64,000 bases of DNA from Oxalobacteraceae bacterium. Lineage in GTDB: Bacteria > Pseudomonadota > Gammaproteobacteria > Burkholderiales > Burkholderiaceae_D. Under the pieces are notes generated by a model, which had not been told where the DNA came from, searched no databases, and saw only the letters and a list, made by a program, of their open reading frames with translations. The stretch lies in contig CANCDR010000003.1 of the NCBI GenBank assembly GCA_947374865.1, forward strand, positions 62,001 to 126,000, read 5' to 3'. A program made the position numbers and the translations under genes. Shown in pieces: positions 43,374-52,722 of this stretch. Position 1 is the stretch's first letter. Each line of letters starts with the position of its first letter.

Positions 43374-46300
43374 TCAGAAATTTCCTTCGGTATTGGCAGG
43401 ATAGGGAGGTGGCAGGCCCTTACGTACTGCCCGTCTGGCCAGGCGTTGATGCACATCGGCGAACACCAGCGGCACAAATAATAAGGTCGACAGGGTAGCA
43501 AACAGCAGACCGCCGATGGTCGCGCGGCCCAGCGGGGCGTTCTGTTCGCCGCCCTCGCCAAAGCCGAGTGCCATGGGCAGCATACCGATGATCATGGCCA
43601 GGGCCGTCATCAAGACCGGACGCAGTCGTGTGGCACCCGCTTCCAATGCCGCCGAGAGCGGCGCCACGCCCGCCTGCAGACGTTGACGGGCAAAGGACAC
43701 CACCAGAATACTGTTAGCAGTCGCGACCCCCATCGTCATGATCGCGCCAGTCAGGGCGGGCACACTGAGCGTGGTCGCGCTCAAGAACAGCATCCAGGCA
43801 ATGCCGGCCAGCGCTGCCGGCAGGGCGGCGATAATGACCAGCGGATCCAGCCAGGACTGAAAATTCACCACGATCAGCAGATACACCAGCGCGATGGCCA
43901 TCACCAGTCCCAGCCCGAGGCCGATGAAGGATGACTGCATGGTCTGCACCTGGCCGCGCAGGGTGATGCGTGACCCCTTGGGCAGCTGCGACCGTATCTT
44001 GGCGATCGCCGCATCGACATCGGCGGCGACAGAGCCCAGATCGCGTCCATCAACACTCACAAACAGGTCAATCACCGGCTCAATGTTGTAACGCGAAACG
44101 AGCGCCATTTGACGTCCCGATTCGATCTGCACCAGATTGCCCAGCAATTGGGTCGGACCCATGCTGCCATTGCCGACCGGCGTCTGCATCAGGGCGTCGA
44201 TGGAATCCATACGATATTGCGGCGTCTGTACTGCAATGTTATAGGCCACACCGTTGGCTGGATTGAGCCAGAAGGCGGGCGCGGTTTGTGAACTCCCCGA
44301 CAGCGGAATCAGGACATTCTGCGCCACGTTGGCGGCATTCAGGCCGAGCTGTTGCATTCGGCTGCGGTCCATCACCAATTGGATGGCGGGTTGATCGTTA
44401 CGTTGATGGATATGCACATCCACCGCGCCAGGAATCTGTCGTACGGCTTGCTGCAGCTGGCCGGCCAGGCGACTATTTTCCTGCAGATTATTGCCCGAGA
44501 ATTGCACGTCGATCGCAGCCGGCAGGCCAAAATTAAGAATTTGCGTGACGATATCGGCCGGCTGAAAAAAGAATTCGGCGCCCGGAAAACGACGCGGCAA
44601 TTCTTGCCGTAATCGGGCGATATGCTGATTTGTTCCGGAGTGGTCTGCGCTCAAGGCAATCAAGATTTCGCCATCGAAGGTGCCGATAGTGCCCGAGTTA
44701 CTATAGGTCAGATTCATACCGCTATAGGGGATGCCGATATTGTCAAGCATCGTCGACAGTTCCTTGGCCGGGATCAGTTCGCGGATCACGCTTTCGACCT
44801 GATCGGCTAAGCGGGCCGTCTCTTCAATACGGGTGCCGGTAGGCGCGCGAAAATGTAAGCGGATCAGGCCAGCATCAACGCCGGGAAAAAAATCACGACC
44901 TAATACGCCATACAGCCCGCATGACAAAATGCTCAAACCTAAAAACGCTGCGGCAAACACGCGTCGGCGTGGCAGTAGGACACTGAGCAGCACGATATAG
45001 CCACTACGTAGCTTTTCAAAACCGGCATCAAAGCGCTGGTAAGTCCGTTCTAACAAATCCGGCGCAGCAGAATTATGCTGACCCGACGAGGAATGGTTTT
45101 TCATGAACAGCATGACCAGCGTTGGCACCAGTGTGCGCGAAAGTACGTACGAGGCCAGCATGGCGAAGATGACCGCTTCGGCGAGTGGAACGAATAAAAA
45201 GCGCGCCACGCCAGTGAGAAAAAACATCGGCACGAACACAATGCAAATACAGAGCGTCGAGACCAGCGCCGGGATGGCGATTTCGCCGGCGCCTTCAATG
45301 ATGGCGGTATGCAGCGGATGCCCCAGGTTCAGGTAGCGTTCAATATTTTCAATCGTCACGGTGGCGTCGTCGACCAAAATGCCGACCGCCAGCGCAAGGC
45401 CGCCGAGCGTCATGATATTGATCGTCTCACCAATCGCATACAGCGCCAAGATGGAAGAAAACACCGATAAGGGAATGGAGATGGCGATGATGCAGGTACT
45501 ACGCCAGTTACCTAAAAAGAGCAGGATCAGGGCTGCCGTCAGTAGCGCGGCAATGACCGCCTCATGCACCACCCCCGAAATTGCCGCGCGCACAAATACC
45601 GACTGATCAAACAGCGGTGTGATGGCAATATCGTCTGGCAGCGTGGGCGTGACGATGAGCAGGGCTTGTTTGAGTGATGCGACAATGTCGAGCGTCGACG
45701 AGCTGCCGTTTTTCAGGATCGGCAACAGCACGCCGCGCTGGCCATCCTTGCGTGTGATATTGGTTTGCGGCGAAAAGCCATCCCGCACATGGGCGACATC
45801 ACCCACTGTCGTCATGGCGCCGTTGATAGTGCGGATCGGTAAATCATTAAGCTCATCGAGTACGCGCGGCGAGGCATTCAGGCTGATGGCAAATTCGGTC
45901 GCGCCAAACTTGGCGGTACCGCCCGGCAGAATCAGATTTTGTGCGTTGATGGCATTCACCACGTCGACCGGCGCGAGGCCCTTGGCTTGCAGCGCTCGCG
46001 CATCGAGATCCACCGATACCACCCGACTTTTACCACCGTAAGGGTAGGGAATCGCCACGCCGGGAATGGTGACCAAGCGTGAGCGCACCGAATTGAGCGA
46101 AATATCGAACAGGCTCTGTTCCGACAGCGTCGTGCTCGACAGACCGAGCTGAATGACCGGAATACTGGCAGCAGAATATTTGATAATCAGGGGCGGTGCA
46201 ATACCAGGCGGGAGTCCGCGTAACACGGTCTGCTCAATCGCGCCAATCTGCGCGATCGCTGTCTGAATATTGGCTTGCGGCTGAAAGAATACCTTGATGA

Positions 46301-46571
46301 CGGCCACGCCGGCCATGGTTTGCGATTCGATATGCTCGATATCGTTGACGGTCGTCGTGAGCACCCGCTCGTTGGTGGAGGTAATGCGCTGCGCCATTTC
46401 CTGGGCGGACAGGCCGTTATAGGTCCAGACAATACTCACGACCGGTATGTTTATATCCGGGAAAATATCCGTCGCGATACGGAACAAGACCAGCGGCGTT
46501 GCCAATAAAATAAGTAAGGCCATCACGATAAACGTGGTGGGGCGCCGAAGGGCGATATTCACGATCCACAT
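43374..46571 (-). CDS. RND multidrug efflux pump, inner-membrane permease
   Basis: 1065 residues with 12 membrane segments. It has LRRPTTFIVMALLILLATPLV at the N terminus, TM4 GGLALAVGILVDDATVTIEN with the Asp pair, and MGVATANSILVVSFARQRL in TM10. It is first in the operon with its own adaptor and outer-membrane channel, so it can form a complete export machine. By sequence it is of the hydrophobe/amphiphile type, not the CusA metal type. The substrate is unknown. Divergent from the M20 peptidase gene. Confidence 0.94.
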   Translation of the reverse strand: MWIVNIALRRPTTFIVMALLILLATPLVLFRIATDIFPDINIPVVSIVWTYNGLSAQEMAQRITSTNERVLTTTVNDIEHIESQTMAGVAVIKVFFQPQANIQTAIAQIGAIEQTVLRGLPPGIAPPLIIKYSAASIPVIQLGLSSTTLSEQSLFDISLNSVRSRLVTIPGVAIPYPYGGKSRVVSVDLDARALQAKGLAPVDVVNAINAQNLILPGGTAKFGATEFAISLNASPRVLDELNDLPIRTINGAMTTVGDVAHVRDGFSPQTNITRKDGQRGVLLPILKNGSSSTLDIVASLKQALLIVTPTLPDDIAITPLFDQSVFVRAAISGVVHEAVIAALLTAALILLFLGNWRSTCIIAISIPLSVFSSILALYAIGETINIMTLGGLALAVGILVDDATVTIENIERYLNLGHPLHTAIIEGAGEIAIPALVSTLCICIVFVPMFFLTGVARFLFVPLAEAVIFAMLASYVLSRTLVPTLVMLFMKNHSSSGQHNSAAPDLLERTYQRFDAGFEKLRSGYIVLLSVLLPRRRVFAAAFLGLSILSCGLYGVLGRDFFPGVDAGLIRLHFRAPTGTRIEETARLADQVESVIRELIPAKELSTMLDNIGIPYSGMNLTYSNSGTIGTFDGEILIALSADHSGTNQHIARLRQELPRRFPGAEFFFQPADIVTQILNFGLPAAIDVQFSGNNLQENSRLAGQLQQAVRQIPGAVDVHIHQRNDQPAIQLVMDRSRMQQLGLNAANVAQNVLIPLSGSSQTAPAFWLNPANGVAYNIAVQTPQYRMDSIDALMQTPVGNGSMGPTQLLGNLVQIESGRQMALVSRYNIEPVIDLFVSVDGRDLGSVAADVDAAIAKIRSQLPKGSRITLRGQVQTMQSSFIGLGLGLVMAIALVYLLIVVNFQSWLDPLVIIAALPAALAGIAWMLFLSATTLSVPALTGAIMTMGVATANSILVVSFARQRLQAGVAPLSAALEAGATRLRPVLMTALAMIIGMLPMALGFGEGGEQNAPLGRATIGGLLFATLSTLLFVPLVFADVHQRLARRAVRKGLPPPYPANTEGNF

Positions 46572-46854
46572 TGCTTATTGGGCCTGTCAGACGATGCGCG
46601 CGATTGGACGTTTCCGTCATGAAATGTTGGCCGATACTATAACTGCAATTATTTTTTGGCGCTGTTTTTTCTTCCTGATGAAGGATTTTTTTCGCTTTTC
46701 TCTCCTGCTAAAGGCAGCCTTCGTGCTGGCATGGTGTTTATCAGTGGCAATTGTAGCAATGCTCGAATATGATGAGGTTTTTCACCAAAACAGGTCTGAC
46801 CACCGGTTCAAGCGATGAGCGCCGCCATTGGCAGCGACAAGAAAGGAATTTTAA

Positions 46855-48291
46855 ATGGCTTTCTCACGACAAATTGGCGCGTATTTTGGTTCGTATGGCG
46901 CGCGCTGTCTGGCGGCTGCGCTGCTCGTTTCAAGCGCCCCTGGCTTTGCCCAAACGCTCAGCGCTGAGCAACAACACTTACGCGCTATTTATCAGGAACT
47001 CGTTGAGATCAACACCACCGCCTCGGTCGGCAGCTGCACGGCAGCCGTATCAGCGATGGCGGCCCGTCTGAAAACGGGTGGCTTTAGCGACGCCGAGCTG
47101 CAGATCATCGTGCCGCCGGACGGCCCTAAAAAAGGCAATCTGGTCGCGCGTATCAAAGGCAGCGGCGCGAAAAAGCCGCTGCTTCTGCTCGCGCACGTCG
47201 ACGTGGTAGAAGCCAAACGGGAAGACTGGGTCCGCGATCCCTTCAAGCTGATTGAAGAAGATGGCTTTTTTTATGCGCGCGGATCGGCCGATGATAAATC
47301 GATGGCGGCTGTTTTTGTCGCCAATCTGATTCGCTATAAGCAGGAAAAATTCGTACCTAACCGGGATCTGATCATTGCCCTCACCTGTGAAGAGGAAGCC
47401 GGTTCAAGCCCGTTCAATGGTGTGGAATATCTGCTCAAGCATCATCGTCCGCTGATTGAGGCCGAACTGGCGCTCAATGAAGGTGGCGGCGGTTCATTGA
47501 ATAAGGATGGCAAGCCGCTGCGCCATGGTGTGCAGGCCGGCGAAAAAGTCTTCCAGACCTTTATTCTGGAAGTCAGCAATGCAGGCGGTCATAGTTCAGT
47601 GCCGCGCAAGGACAATGCCATTTACCATTTGGCTGATGGCCTTTCGCGACTGGGTAAGTTTGACTTTCCCTTCAAGCTCACCGACACCACGCGCGGATTT
47701 TTTGATCGCGTCAGTGCTTTAGAGCCAGGACAGGTCGGCGCGGATATGAAAGCGATTTTGCGGTCTCCGCCGGATGTCGATGCCATCGCGCGTTTATCGG
47801 CCGCACAGCCGTTTTACAATGCCAGCATGCGGACGACCTGCGTGGCCACCATGATCAATGCTGGTCATGCAGAAAATGCCTTGCCGCAGCGCGCACGTGG
47901 TCTGGTGAACTGCCGTATTTTGCCGGGTGAGGCGGTCGATGATGTACAAAAAACGCTGGCCCGCGTTCTGGCTGATGAGGCGATCGTTATCAGCCGTATG
48001 GGTGAAGCGACCGTATCGCCGCGCCAGCCACTGCATGCCGAGTTGATGAAAGCAGTGGAAGAACTGACCTCCACCATGTGGCCCGGCATCCCTGTCGTGC
48101 CGACCATGTCTGCTGGTGCCACCGATGGCCGTTTTCTGAACAATAACGGGATCTGGACTTATGGCGTGAGCGGCATGTTCAACTACCCGGATGGCAGCAA
48201 TGCACACGGTTTGAATGAGAAACTGCCCGTCAAGTCGCTGTATGAAGGGCATCAGTTCCTGTATGCGCTGGTGAAGAAACTGGCGCAATAA
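46855..48291 (+). CDS. Exported M20 family metallopeptidase
   Basis: 478 residues: signal peptide to about residue 32 (APGFAQTLSA). It has the M20 zinc sites: His114 and Asp116 in LLLLAHVDVVEA, the bridging Asp in GSADDKSM near 147, the Glu pair in TCEEEAGS near 180, and a C-terminal His in NAHGLNEKLP. A dimerisation domain lies between about 240 and 350. It hydrolyses a peptide or acyl-amino acid in the periplasm. AAAGGAA precedes the ATG. The 283 bases to the divergent pump gene hold both promoters. Confidence 0.9.
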   Translation: MAFSRQIGAYFGSYGARCLAAALLVSSAPGFAQTLSAEQQHLRAIYQELVEINTTASVGSCTAAVSAMAARLKTGGFSDAELQIIVPPDGPKKGNLVARIKGSGAKKPLLLLAHVDVVEAKREDWVRDPFKLIEEDGFFYARGSADDKSMAAVFVANLIRYKQEKFVPNRDLIIALTCEEEAGSSPFNGVEYLLKHHRPLIEAELALNEGGGGSLNKDGKPLRHGVQAGEKVFQTFILEVSNAGGHSSVPRKDNAIYHLADGLSRLGKFDFPFKLTDTTRGFFDRVSALEPGQVGADMKAILRSPPDVDAIARLSAAQPFYNASMRTTCVATMINAGHAENALPQRARGLVNCRILPGEAVDDVQKTLARVLADEAIVISRMGEATVSPRQPLHAELMKAVEELTSTMWPGIPVVPTMSAGATDGRFLNNNGIWTYGVSGMFNYPDGSNAHGLNEKLPVKSLYEGHQFLYALVKKLAQ

Positions 48292-48314
48292 TGTTGGCCT
48301 AAGTCGGAGCGACC

Positions 48315-48479
48315 ATGTATCAGCCTGCACATTTTGAGGATAGGCGTCCCGAGATCCTGGCAGCGCTGATGCAGGCGCATCCCTTTGCCACGCTGATCAC
48401 GCTGATCACGCTGATCACGCTGAACGGCGGACGCCTGACTGACCGTTTCGAAGCGCCACGTTCCCAGCTAGGCCCATGA
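48315..48479 (+). pseudogene. Remnant of a PaiB-like FMN-binding regulator
   Basis: A 54-codon frame starts MYQPAHFEDRRPEILAALMQ and continues AHPFATLIT, which matches the N terminus of PaiB-type FMN-binding regulators (usually about 200 residues). It then runs into three perfect 9-base repeats (ACGCTGATC at 48390-48416, plus a partial fourth), after which the similarity is lost and a TGA follows. The rest of the gene is missing. I read this as a decayed gene broken at or near a short tandem expansion. Confidence 0.7.
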
Positions 48480-48550
48480 GACTGCGTATGTTCATGGGGT
48501 GGGATGAAGGTGATGTTGCCGTTAGCAGCGATTAGGTTTTTTGGCACGTT

Positions 48551-49294
48551 TCAGAACTCATACTCGGCCTGAAAGCGCAGGGTTGAGGTTGGTGTTGCGT
48601 TGCTCGTCCCATGGAGAAAAGCGGCATTCCATTTGATCGCCTCGTGCGTGCCGATTCTGATCTTGCCAAAGACGGCCGGTCCCCATTTGTGTTCCTGTTC
48701 CGTCCTGGCTGCCCAGTGATTCCACTGGCCCATTGAACCAAATGCCTGGATGCCCCATTCAAACTGTGGGGACTGGCGATATTTCAGCTGCCCCTGATAA
48801 TGAAGTTCTGTGTTGAAGTCCTCACTGGCGCGTACATGATGCACGATGAGCAGGTTGAGATTGCCCTGAGCATTACCCCATTCCGATTGCAACAGCGGAC
48901 CATAGGTTAATTCATAGCCCTCGGTGCGATCCTTCGGTCGTTCAAGCTCGAGAATGAAGCCCAGATCGAGGGGATATTTTCCAGTTTCGGTGAGTTGAAA
49001 TCGATTTTCCCATTCCCAGGCATCAAATGAATTAGTTTGGCCTGGCGGGCGTTTGTATTGGACATAGAGTTCGGAAAACCACCACGCATTGACCCCATAG
49101 CCCAGTCCCATTGAGGTGGCGGCCTCGCTTGTGCCATCCCGATTCTTTTGCGTACCCCACTTAAAATCGATTTCCCTCTCTCCTTGTTCGACCGTTGGCA
49201 TCGTTACATAATCGTTGGCACCGGCATGGGCAAGCATGGGCATGAGTGGGGTCAAAAGGACGCACAGCGTCCTTGCGAGGTTTTTGTATCGCAT
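48551..49294 (-). CDS. Exported beta-barrel-like outer-membrane protein (hypothetical)
   Basis: 247 residues: signal peptide ending MLAHAGAN (about residue 24), then alternating aromatic strands (WWFSELYVQYKR, WEWENRFQLTE, LDLGFILELERP, TELHYQGQLKYR) and a C terminus LRFQAEYEF. The terminal aromatic is the BamA-recognition hallmark of outer-membrane barrels. The start at 49294 is chosen at the signal peptide. A frame extends upstream to 49396, overlapping the permease gene. It lies 38 bases after the iron permease gene and may belong to that operon. Confidence 0.75.
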   Translation of the reverse strand: MRYKNLARTLCVLLTPLMPMLAHAGANDYVTMPTVEQGEREIDFKWGTQKNRDGTSEAATSMGLGYGVNAWWFSELYVQYKRPPGQTNSFDAWEWENRFQLTETGKYPLDLGFILELERPKDRTEGYELTYGPLLQSEWGNAQGNLNLLIVHHVRASEDFNTELHYQGQLKYRQSPQFEWGIQAFGSMGQWNHWAARTEQEHKWGPAVFGKIRIGTHEAIKWNAAFLHGTSNATPTSTLRFQAEYEF

Positions 49295-49332
49295 AAAATT
49301 CCTGTGAATGTGAAATGAAAAAAAGATGAAAA

Positions 49333-50169
49333 TCAGCGTGTCACCTTGCCACCTTGATGATTTTTTTGTGCGGCTAAGATATGTCTTGCAGCCCACCAGA
49401 TCAGCGCCATTGCGCAGGCATAAAACAAAAGTTGTAAGCCGGCTGGCCGGGCATCGTAGCCCATGAGCGCGTGCAGGAACATGCCGGCGCCGGAGTCGTT
49501 CGATAGCAGTGCCGAAAGATCCCAGACCGGTGCCGACCAGCGTTCGACCAGGCCGGCCTGTATGAGCGCCTTGGCGAGCTGGCTAGCCAGGCTGCCGGCC
49601 AGCACCAGCATAAGGGTATTCGTCACAGAAAAAAGATGTCTGGTTCTGATGTGTGCAAGCCCGAGGTACAACAAGACTCCGACCAGAACGCCAGCGAGCA
49701 AACCTGCTGTGGCGCCAGTGAGCATGGTCATTGGCGCGCTTTCAGTTCCGGTCATGAAGCCAGCCACAAAAAGTACGGTTTCAGCACCTTCGCGCAGGAC
49801 CGACAAGCCAACTGCCAGCGACAATGCCCACAAGTTGCGCGAGCCATCAAGCGCGGAACTGCCAAGACGCGCGGCAGTCCTTGTCATGTCACGGGCATGG
49901 GTTGAAATCCATATGCAGTGCCACGCCAGCATCAGCAGTGCCAGCGAAATAATCGCCAAATTCACGAAATCCTGGCCAATGCCATCGGCCCAGACGCTCA
50001 CACGCTCCATTCCGGCTGCCAGCAGCAGGGCACCCAGAAGGCCTGCCCCAACGCCGCCGGCAATCCAGCGGCTGCGCAGCGCCAGACCGCGGGTAGCGGC
50101 GGTCACAATGCCGACGAATAGCGCAGCTTCCAGCGTTTCGCGAAAAACAATCAAACCAGTTGCAAACAT
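49333..50169 (-). CDS. ftrC: FTR1-family iron permease (FtrC/EfeU-like)
   Basis: About 278 residues with seven membrane segments and two REXXE iron-binding motifs: RETLE near residue 8 and REGAE near 130. The family moves iron across the inner membrane with a redox partner. A cupredoxin gene lies 23 bases upstream, as in FtrABCD-type systems. The ATG at 50169 has AGGTG six bases before it. Starts at 50175 and 50178 would add two or three residues. Confidence 0.88.
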   Translation of the reverse strand: MFATGLIVFRETLEAALFVGIVTAATRGLALRSRWIAGGVGAGLLGALLLAAGMERVSVWADGIGQDFVNLAIISLALLMLAWHCIWISTHARDMTRTAARLGSSALDGSRNLWALSLAVGLSVLREGAETVLFVAGFMTGTESAPMTMLTGATAGLLAGVLVGVLLYLGLAHIRTRHLFSVTNTLMLVLAGSLASQLAKALIQAGLVERWSAPVWDLSALLSNDSGAGMFLHALMGYDARPAGLQLLFYACAMALIWWAARHILAAQKNHQGGKVTR

Positions 50170-50192
50170 TTTCATCACCTATATCTAAAATT

Positions 50193-50537
50193 TTACTCGG
50201 CGATCACGGTACCTTTCGCCGATGCTTCGTTGTATTCACCGAAGAATGCGTAACGTCCGGCTTGTAGCGGGCCGATAAAGATCACGACCTTGGCACCGGC
50301 AGGGATGATCTTTTCGCGGTTGAGTGCATGGCTTTCAAATTCCTCCGCACTGTTGTCCTGATTACTGATGGTCAGACGCACCCGCTGATTGGCTGGCACC
50401 CGGACCTCGGCAGGCTCAAAGCGATGGTTTTTAATGACCAGAGTACGTTCTAGATCGGCGGCAAGGCTGGCCGGTGTTGTGGCGATCAACAGAACAGTCA
50501 GCAAGAGAAAACGCGAGTTGTAGGCTGGGTTTGGCAT
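50193..50537 (-). CDS. ftrB: Periplasmic cupredoxin-domain protein (FtrB-like)
   Basis: 114 residues: signal peptide to about residue 27, then a cupredoxin fold (LVIKNHRFEPAEVRVPANQRVRLTISNQD, then EEFESH and GRYAFFGEYNEA). Candidate metal ligands are His38, Glu66/67 and His70. The type-1 copper cysteine is absent, as in other iron-linked cupredoxins. It probably delivers or oxidises iron for the adjacent FTR1 permease. A strong Fur-box-like site lies about 85 bases upstream. Confidence 0.85.
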   Translation of the reverse strand: MPNPAYNSRFLLLTVLLIATTPASLAADLERTLVIKNHRFEPAEVRVPANQRVRLTISNQDNSAEEFESHALNREKIIPAGAKVVIFIGPLQAGRYAFFGEYNEASAKGTVIAE

Positions 50538-50623
50538 GGTGGATGTATGAATCTGTCATTGTTGATCGGGGATCGACTCGCCAGAAATCAAGACTGGCGA
50601 AACATCATGAGAGCATTTTAAAC

Positions 50624-50640
50624 GAGAATGATTCCCATTT
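50624..50640 (-). promoter_or_regulatory. Fur box upstream of ftrB
   Basis: On the minus strand the sequence AAATGGGAATCATTCTC matches the classical Fur box half AATGAGAATCATTCTC with one or two changes. It lies 87-103 bases before the ftrB start and fits iron-dependent repression of this iron uptake operon. Confidence 0.75.
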
Positions 50641-50730
50641 GCGTTTACTTTTCATGAAATGCTGAATTGATCACTTTTAAACAACAGACGCCACAGGGAG
50701 CGATGATCTTTTCGGGGAATGGAACGAGGT

Positions 50731-50745
50731 GTGATTTTTATCAAA
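50731..50745. promoter_or_regulatory. FNR/ANR-like palindrome
   Basis: GTGATTTTTATCAAA contains TGAT-N4-ATCA, one base from the TTGAT-N4-ATCAA box of FNR-type regulators. It lies about 195 bases upstream of ftrB and just beyond the tal stop codon. Weak evidence. Confidence 0.3.
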
Positions 50746-50835
50746 AGAGGGCAAGTTTGATGCAGTGCGCATCATGGACAGCCAAATGCCGCACGCCGTG
50801 AGGCGATGGAGTTGTTGCTAAAGAGGATGCCGAAG

Positions 50836-51771
50836 CTAGCGCAAACCCTCAATTAATTGATCGAGTTTAACGGAGTCGGCGCAGAAAAGCCGGATACCTT
50901 CGGCGAGTTTTTCGGTGCCCATGGCGTCTTCGTTGAGCATCAGGCGGAATGATTTTTCATCGAGCGCGAGTTTTTGCAGCTCTGCTTTTTGCGCCATGGC
51001 CGGGCTTAAGCGAGGCACGACCGGCGCATCACTGTCGGTCAATTTTTGTAGCAGATCGGGGCTAATCGTCAGCAGGTCGCAGCCAGCTAATTCAAGAATT
51101 TGCGAGGTATTGCGAAAGCTCGCGCCCATGACTTCGGTGCTATAGCCGAATTTGCGGTAATACTGATAAATCCGCTGCACCGATTGCACGCCCGGGTCAT
51201 CGGCGCCGGTATATTCTTTTCCGGTCGATTTTTTGTACCAGTCATAGATACGGCCCACAAACGGCGATATCAGCTGAGCGCCGGCGTCAGCACAGGCAAC
51301 GGCTTGCGGCAGGGCGAACAGCAGCGTCATATTGCAGCGAATGCCTTCTTTTTGTAGCACTTCGGCCGCGCGAATGCCTTCCCAAGTGGAGGCAATCTTG
51401 ATGAGGATACGTTCGCGGGCAATGCCGGCGGCTTCATACAACGCGATCAGGCTGCGGCCTTTGGCAATCGTGCCGGCGGTGTCAAAGGACAGGCGGGCGT
51501 CGGTTTCGGTTGAAACACGGCCCGGCACCAGTTTAAGAATTTCCAGGCCAAAGGCCACCAGCAAATGATCCACCACCTCTGCCGTTGATTTCCCATACTG
51601 CTGGCGAACGGCGTTTTCCAGTAGCGGGCGATATTCGTCCTTTTGCACCGCCTTGAGAATCAGCGATGGGTTAGTCGTGGCGTCTTGCGGCGCGAAGGCC
51701 TTCATGCTTTGGAAGTCGCCGGTGTCGGCAACGATGGTGGTGTATTGCTTGAGTTGTTCGAGCTGGTTCAT
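50836..51771 (-). CDS. tal: Transaldolase
   Basis: 311 residues of the classical TalB subfamily. The Schiff-base lysine is Lys125 in [14 protein letters not shown]. Other marks are [11 protein letters not shown] near 29 and [15 protein letters not shown]. It transfers the dihydroxyacetone unit between sedoheptulose-7-phosphate and glyceraldehyde-3-phosphate. It is last in a same-strand series pgi-zwf-hexR-tal, 87 bases after hexR. Confidence 0.97.
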   Translation of the reverse strand: MNQLEQLKQYTTIVADTGDFQSMKAFAPQDATTNPSLILKAVQKDEYRPLLENAVRQQYGKSTAEVVDHLLVAFGLEILKLVPGRVSTETDARLSFDTAGTIAKGRSLIALYEAAGIARERILIKIASTWEGIRAAEVLQKEGIRCNMTLLFALPQAVACADAGAQLISPFVGRIYDWYKKSTGKEYTGADDPGVQSVQRIYQYYRKFGYSTEVMGASFRNTSQILELAGCDLLTISPDLLQKLTDSDAPVVPRLSPAMAQKAELQKLALDEKSFRLMLNEDAMGTEKLAEGIRLFCADSVKLDQLIEGLR

Positions 51772-51858
51772 GGTGTGGGCGAATGAGTTAGGGACAATAA
51801 TCTAGACACTATTGTAACCATTTCGACGGCCTTGGCGCACATTACAGACTGGCTGTGA

Positions 51859-52713
51859 TCAACGAAAGAAAGAATCGAACTGCATATCGAATTTTTGCAA
51901 TGCCTTTTGCGCGTTCTGCATTTTTTTACGGAACTCCGGTCCGCGCTTTAAGGCTAAACCCACTGCCAGGATATCGATCACGACCAGATGTGCGAGTCGC
52001 GCCGAGATCGGCGTGTAAGGGTCGGTGTTGAAGGACAAATCAATCGGTACCAATACGGTTGCCATCTCTGCCAGTGGGCTACCGGAAGGTGCCAGAGCGA
52101 TCACGTCAGCTTGCATCTTGCGCGCGAGCTGCACACTGCGCAGCAGAGCGGCGCTATTGCCGCGTTGAGAAATCGCCACCACGGTATCGCCTTTTTCCAG
52201 GAGGGAGGCGGAAATGCTGTGGATATGCGGATCGCTATAGGCCACCGTCGGCACGCCGGAGCGGAAAAATTTATGCTGCGCGTCGATGGCGACCACGCCG
52301 GAAGTCCCCTGGCCGTAAAATTCAATCTTGTTGGAGCGTGCCAGAATATCCAGCGCGCGCTGCACTGCGTCGGTCGGCAGGTTATTGCGTAAGTCGAGCA
52401 GGGTATTGATCGAGCGGCTGCAGATTTTATTGACCAGGTCGGCTGCCAGATCGTCTTGCGAGGGTAATTCGTTGGCACCGGGCAGTGCCAGCGCCAGTGC
52501 TTGCGCTAGCTTGAGTTTAAATTCCTGCCAGCCGTCGTAACCGATGGTGCGACAAAAACGCACCACGGTCGGTTCGGATACCTGCGCATGCTTGGCCAGC
52601 GCCGTAATGTTTTCAGCCACTGCCTGCTGTGGATTTTTCAGTACGGCCTGTGCGACCTTGCGCTCGGACTTGGAGAGTGAATCGAGCTGCGTGCGCAGAG
52701 AGTCTAGTAACAT
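51859..52713 (-). CDS. hexR: HexR transcriptional regulator (RpiR family)
   Basis: 284 residues: N-terminal helix-turn-helix domain (about 1-77, ALAKHAQVSEPTVVRFCRTIGYDGWQEFK) and a SIS sugar-phosphate-binding domain at about 115-250 (EFYGQGTSGVVAIDAQHKF, VVAISQRGNSAALL). In other proteobacteria HexR represses Entner-Doudoroff genes and is released by 2-keto-3-deoxy-6-phosphogluconate. It begins nine bases after zwf. Matching boxes are found before pgi and edd. Confidence 0.93.
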   Translation of the reverse strand: MLLDSLRTQLDSLSKSERKVAQAVLKNPQQAVAENITALAKHAQVSEPTVVRFCRTIGYDGWQEFKLKLAQALALALPGANELPSQDDLAADLVNKICSRSINTLLDLRNNLPTDAVQRALDILARSNKIEFYGQGTSGVVAIDAQHKFFRSGVPTVAYSDPHIHSISASLLEKGDTVVAISQRGNSAALLRSVQLARKMQADVIALAPSGSPLAEMATVLVPIDLSFNTDPYTPISARLAHLVVIDILAVGLALKRGPEFRKKMQNAQKALQKFDMQFDSFFR

Positions 52714-52722
52714 GATGAGGAC

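Noticed and set aside
46447-46818. 123-codon frame between the divergent pump and peptidase genes
   Set aside because: Its first half is antisense to the pump gene. The last 46 codons (from about 46677) contain a hydrophobic stretch but no ribosome binding site.
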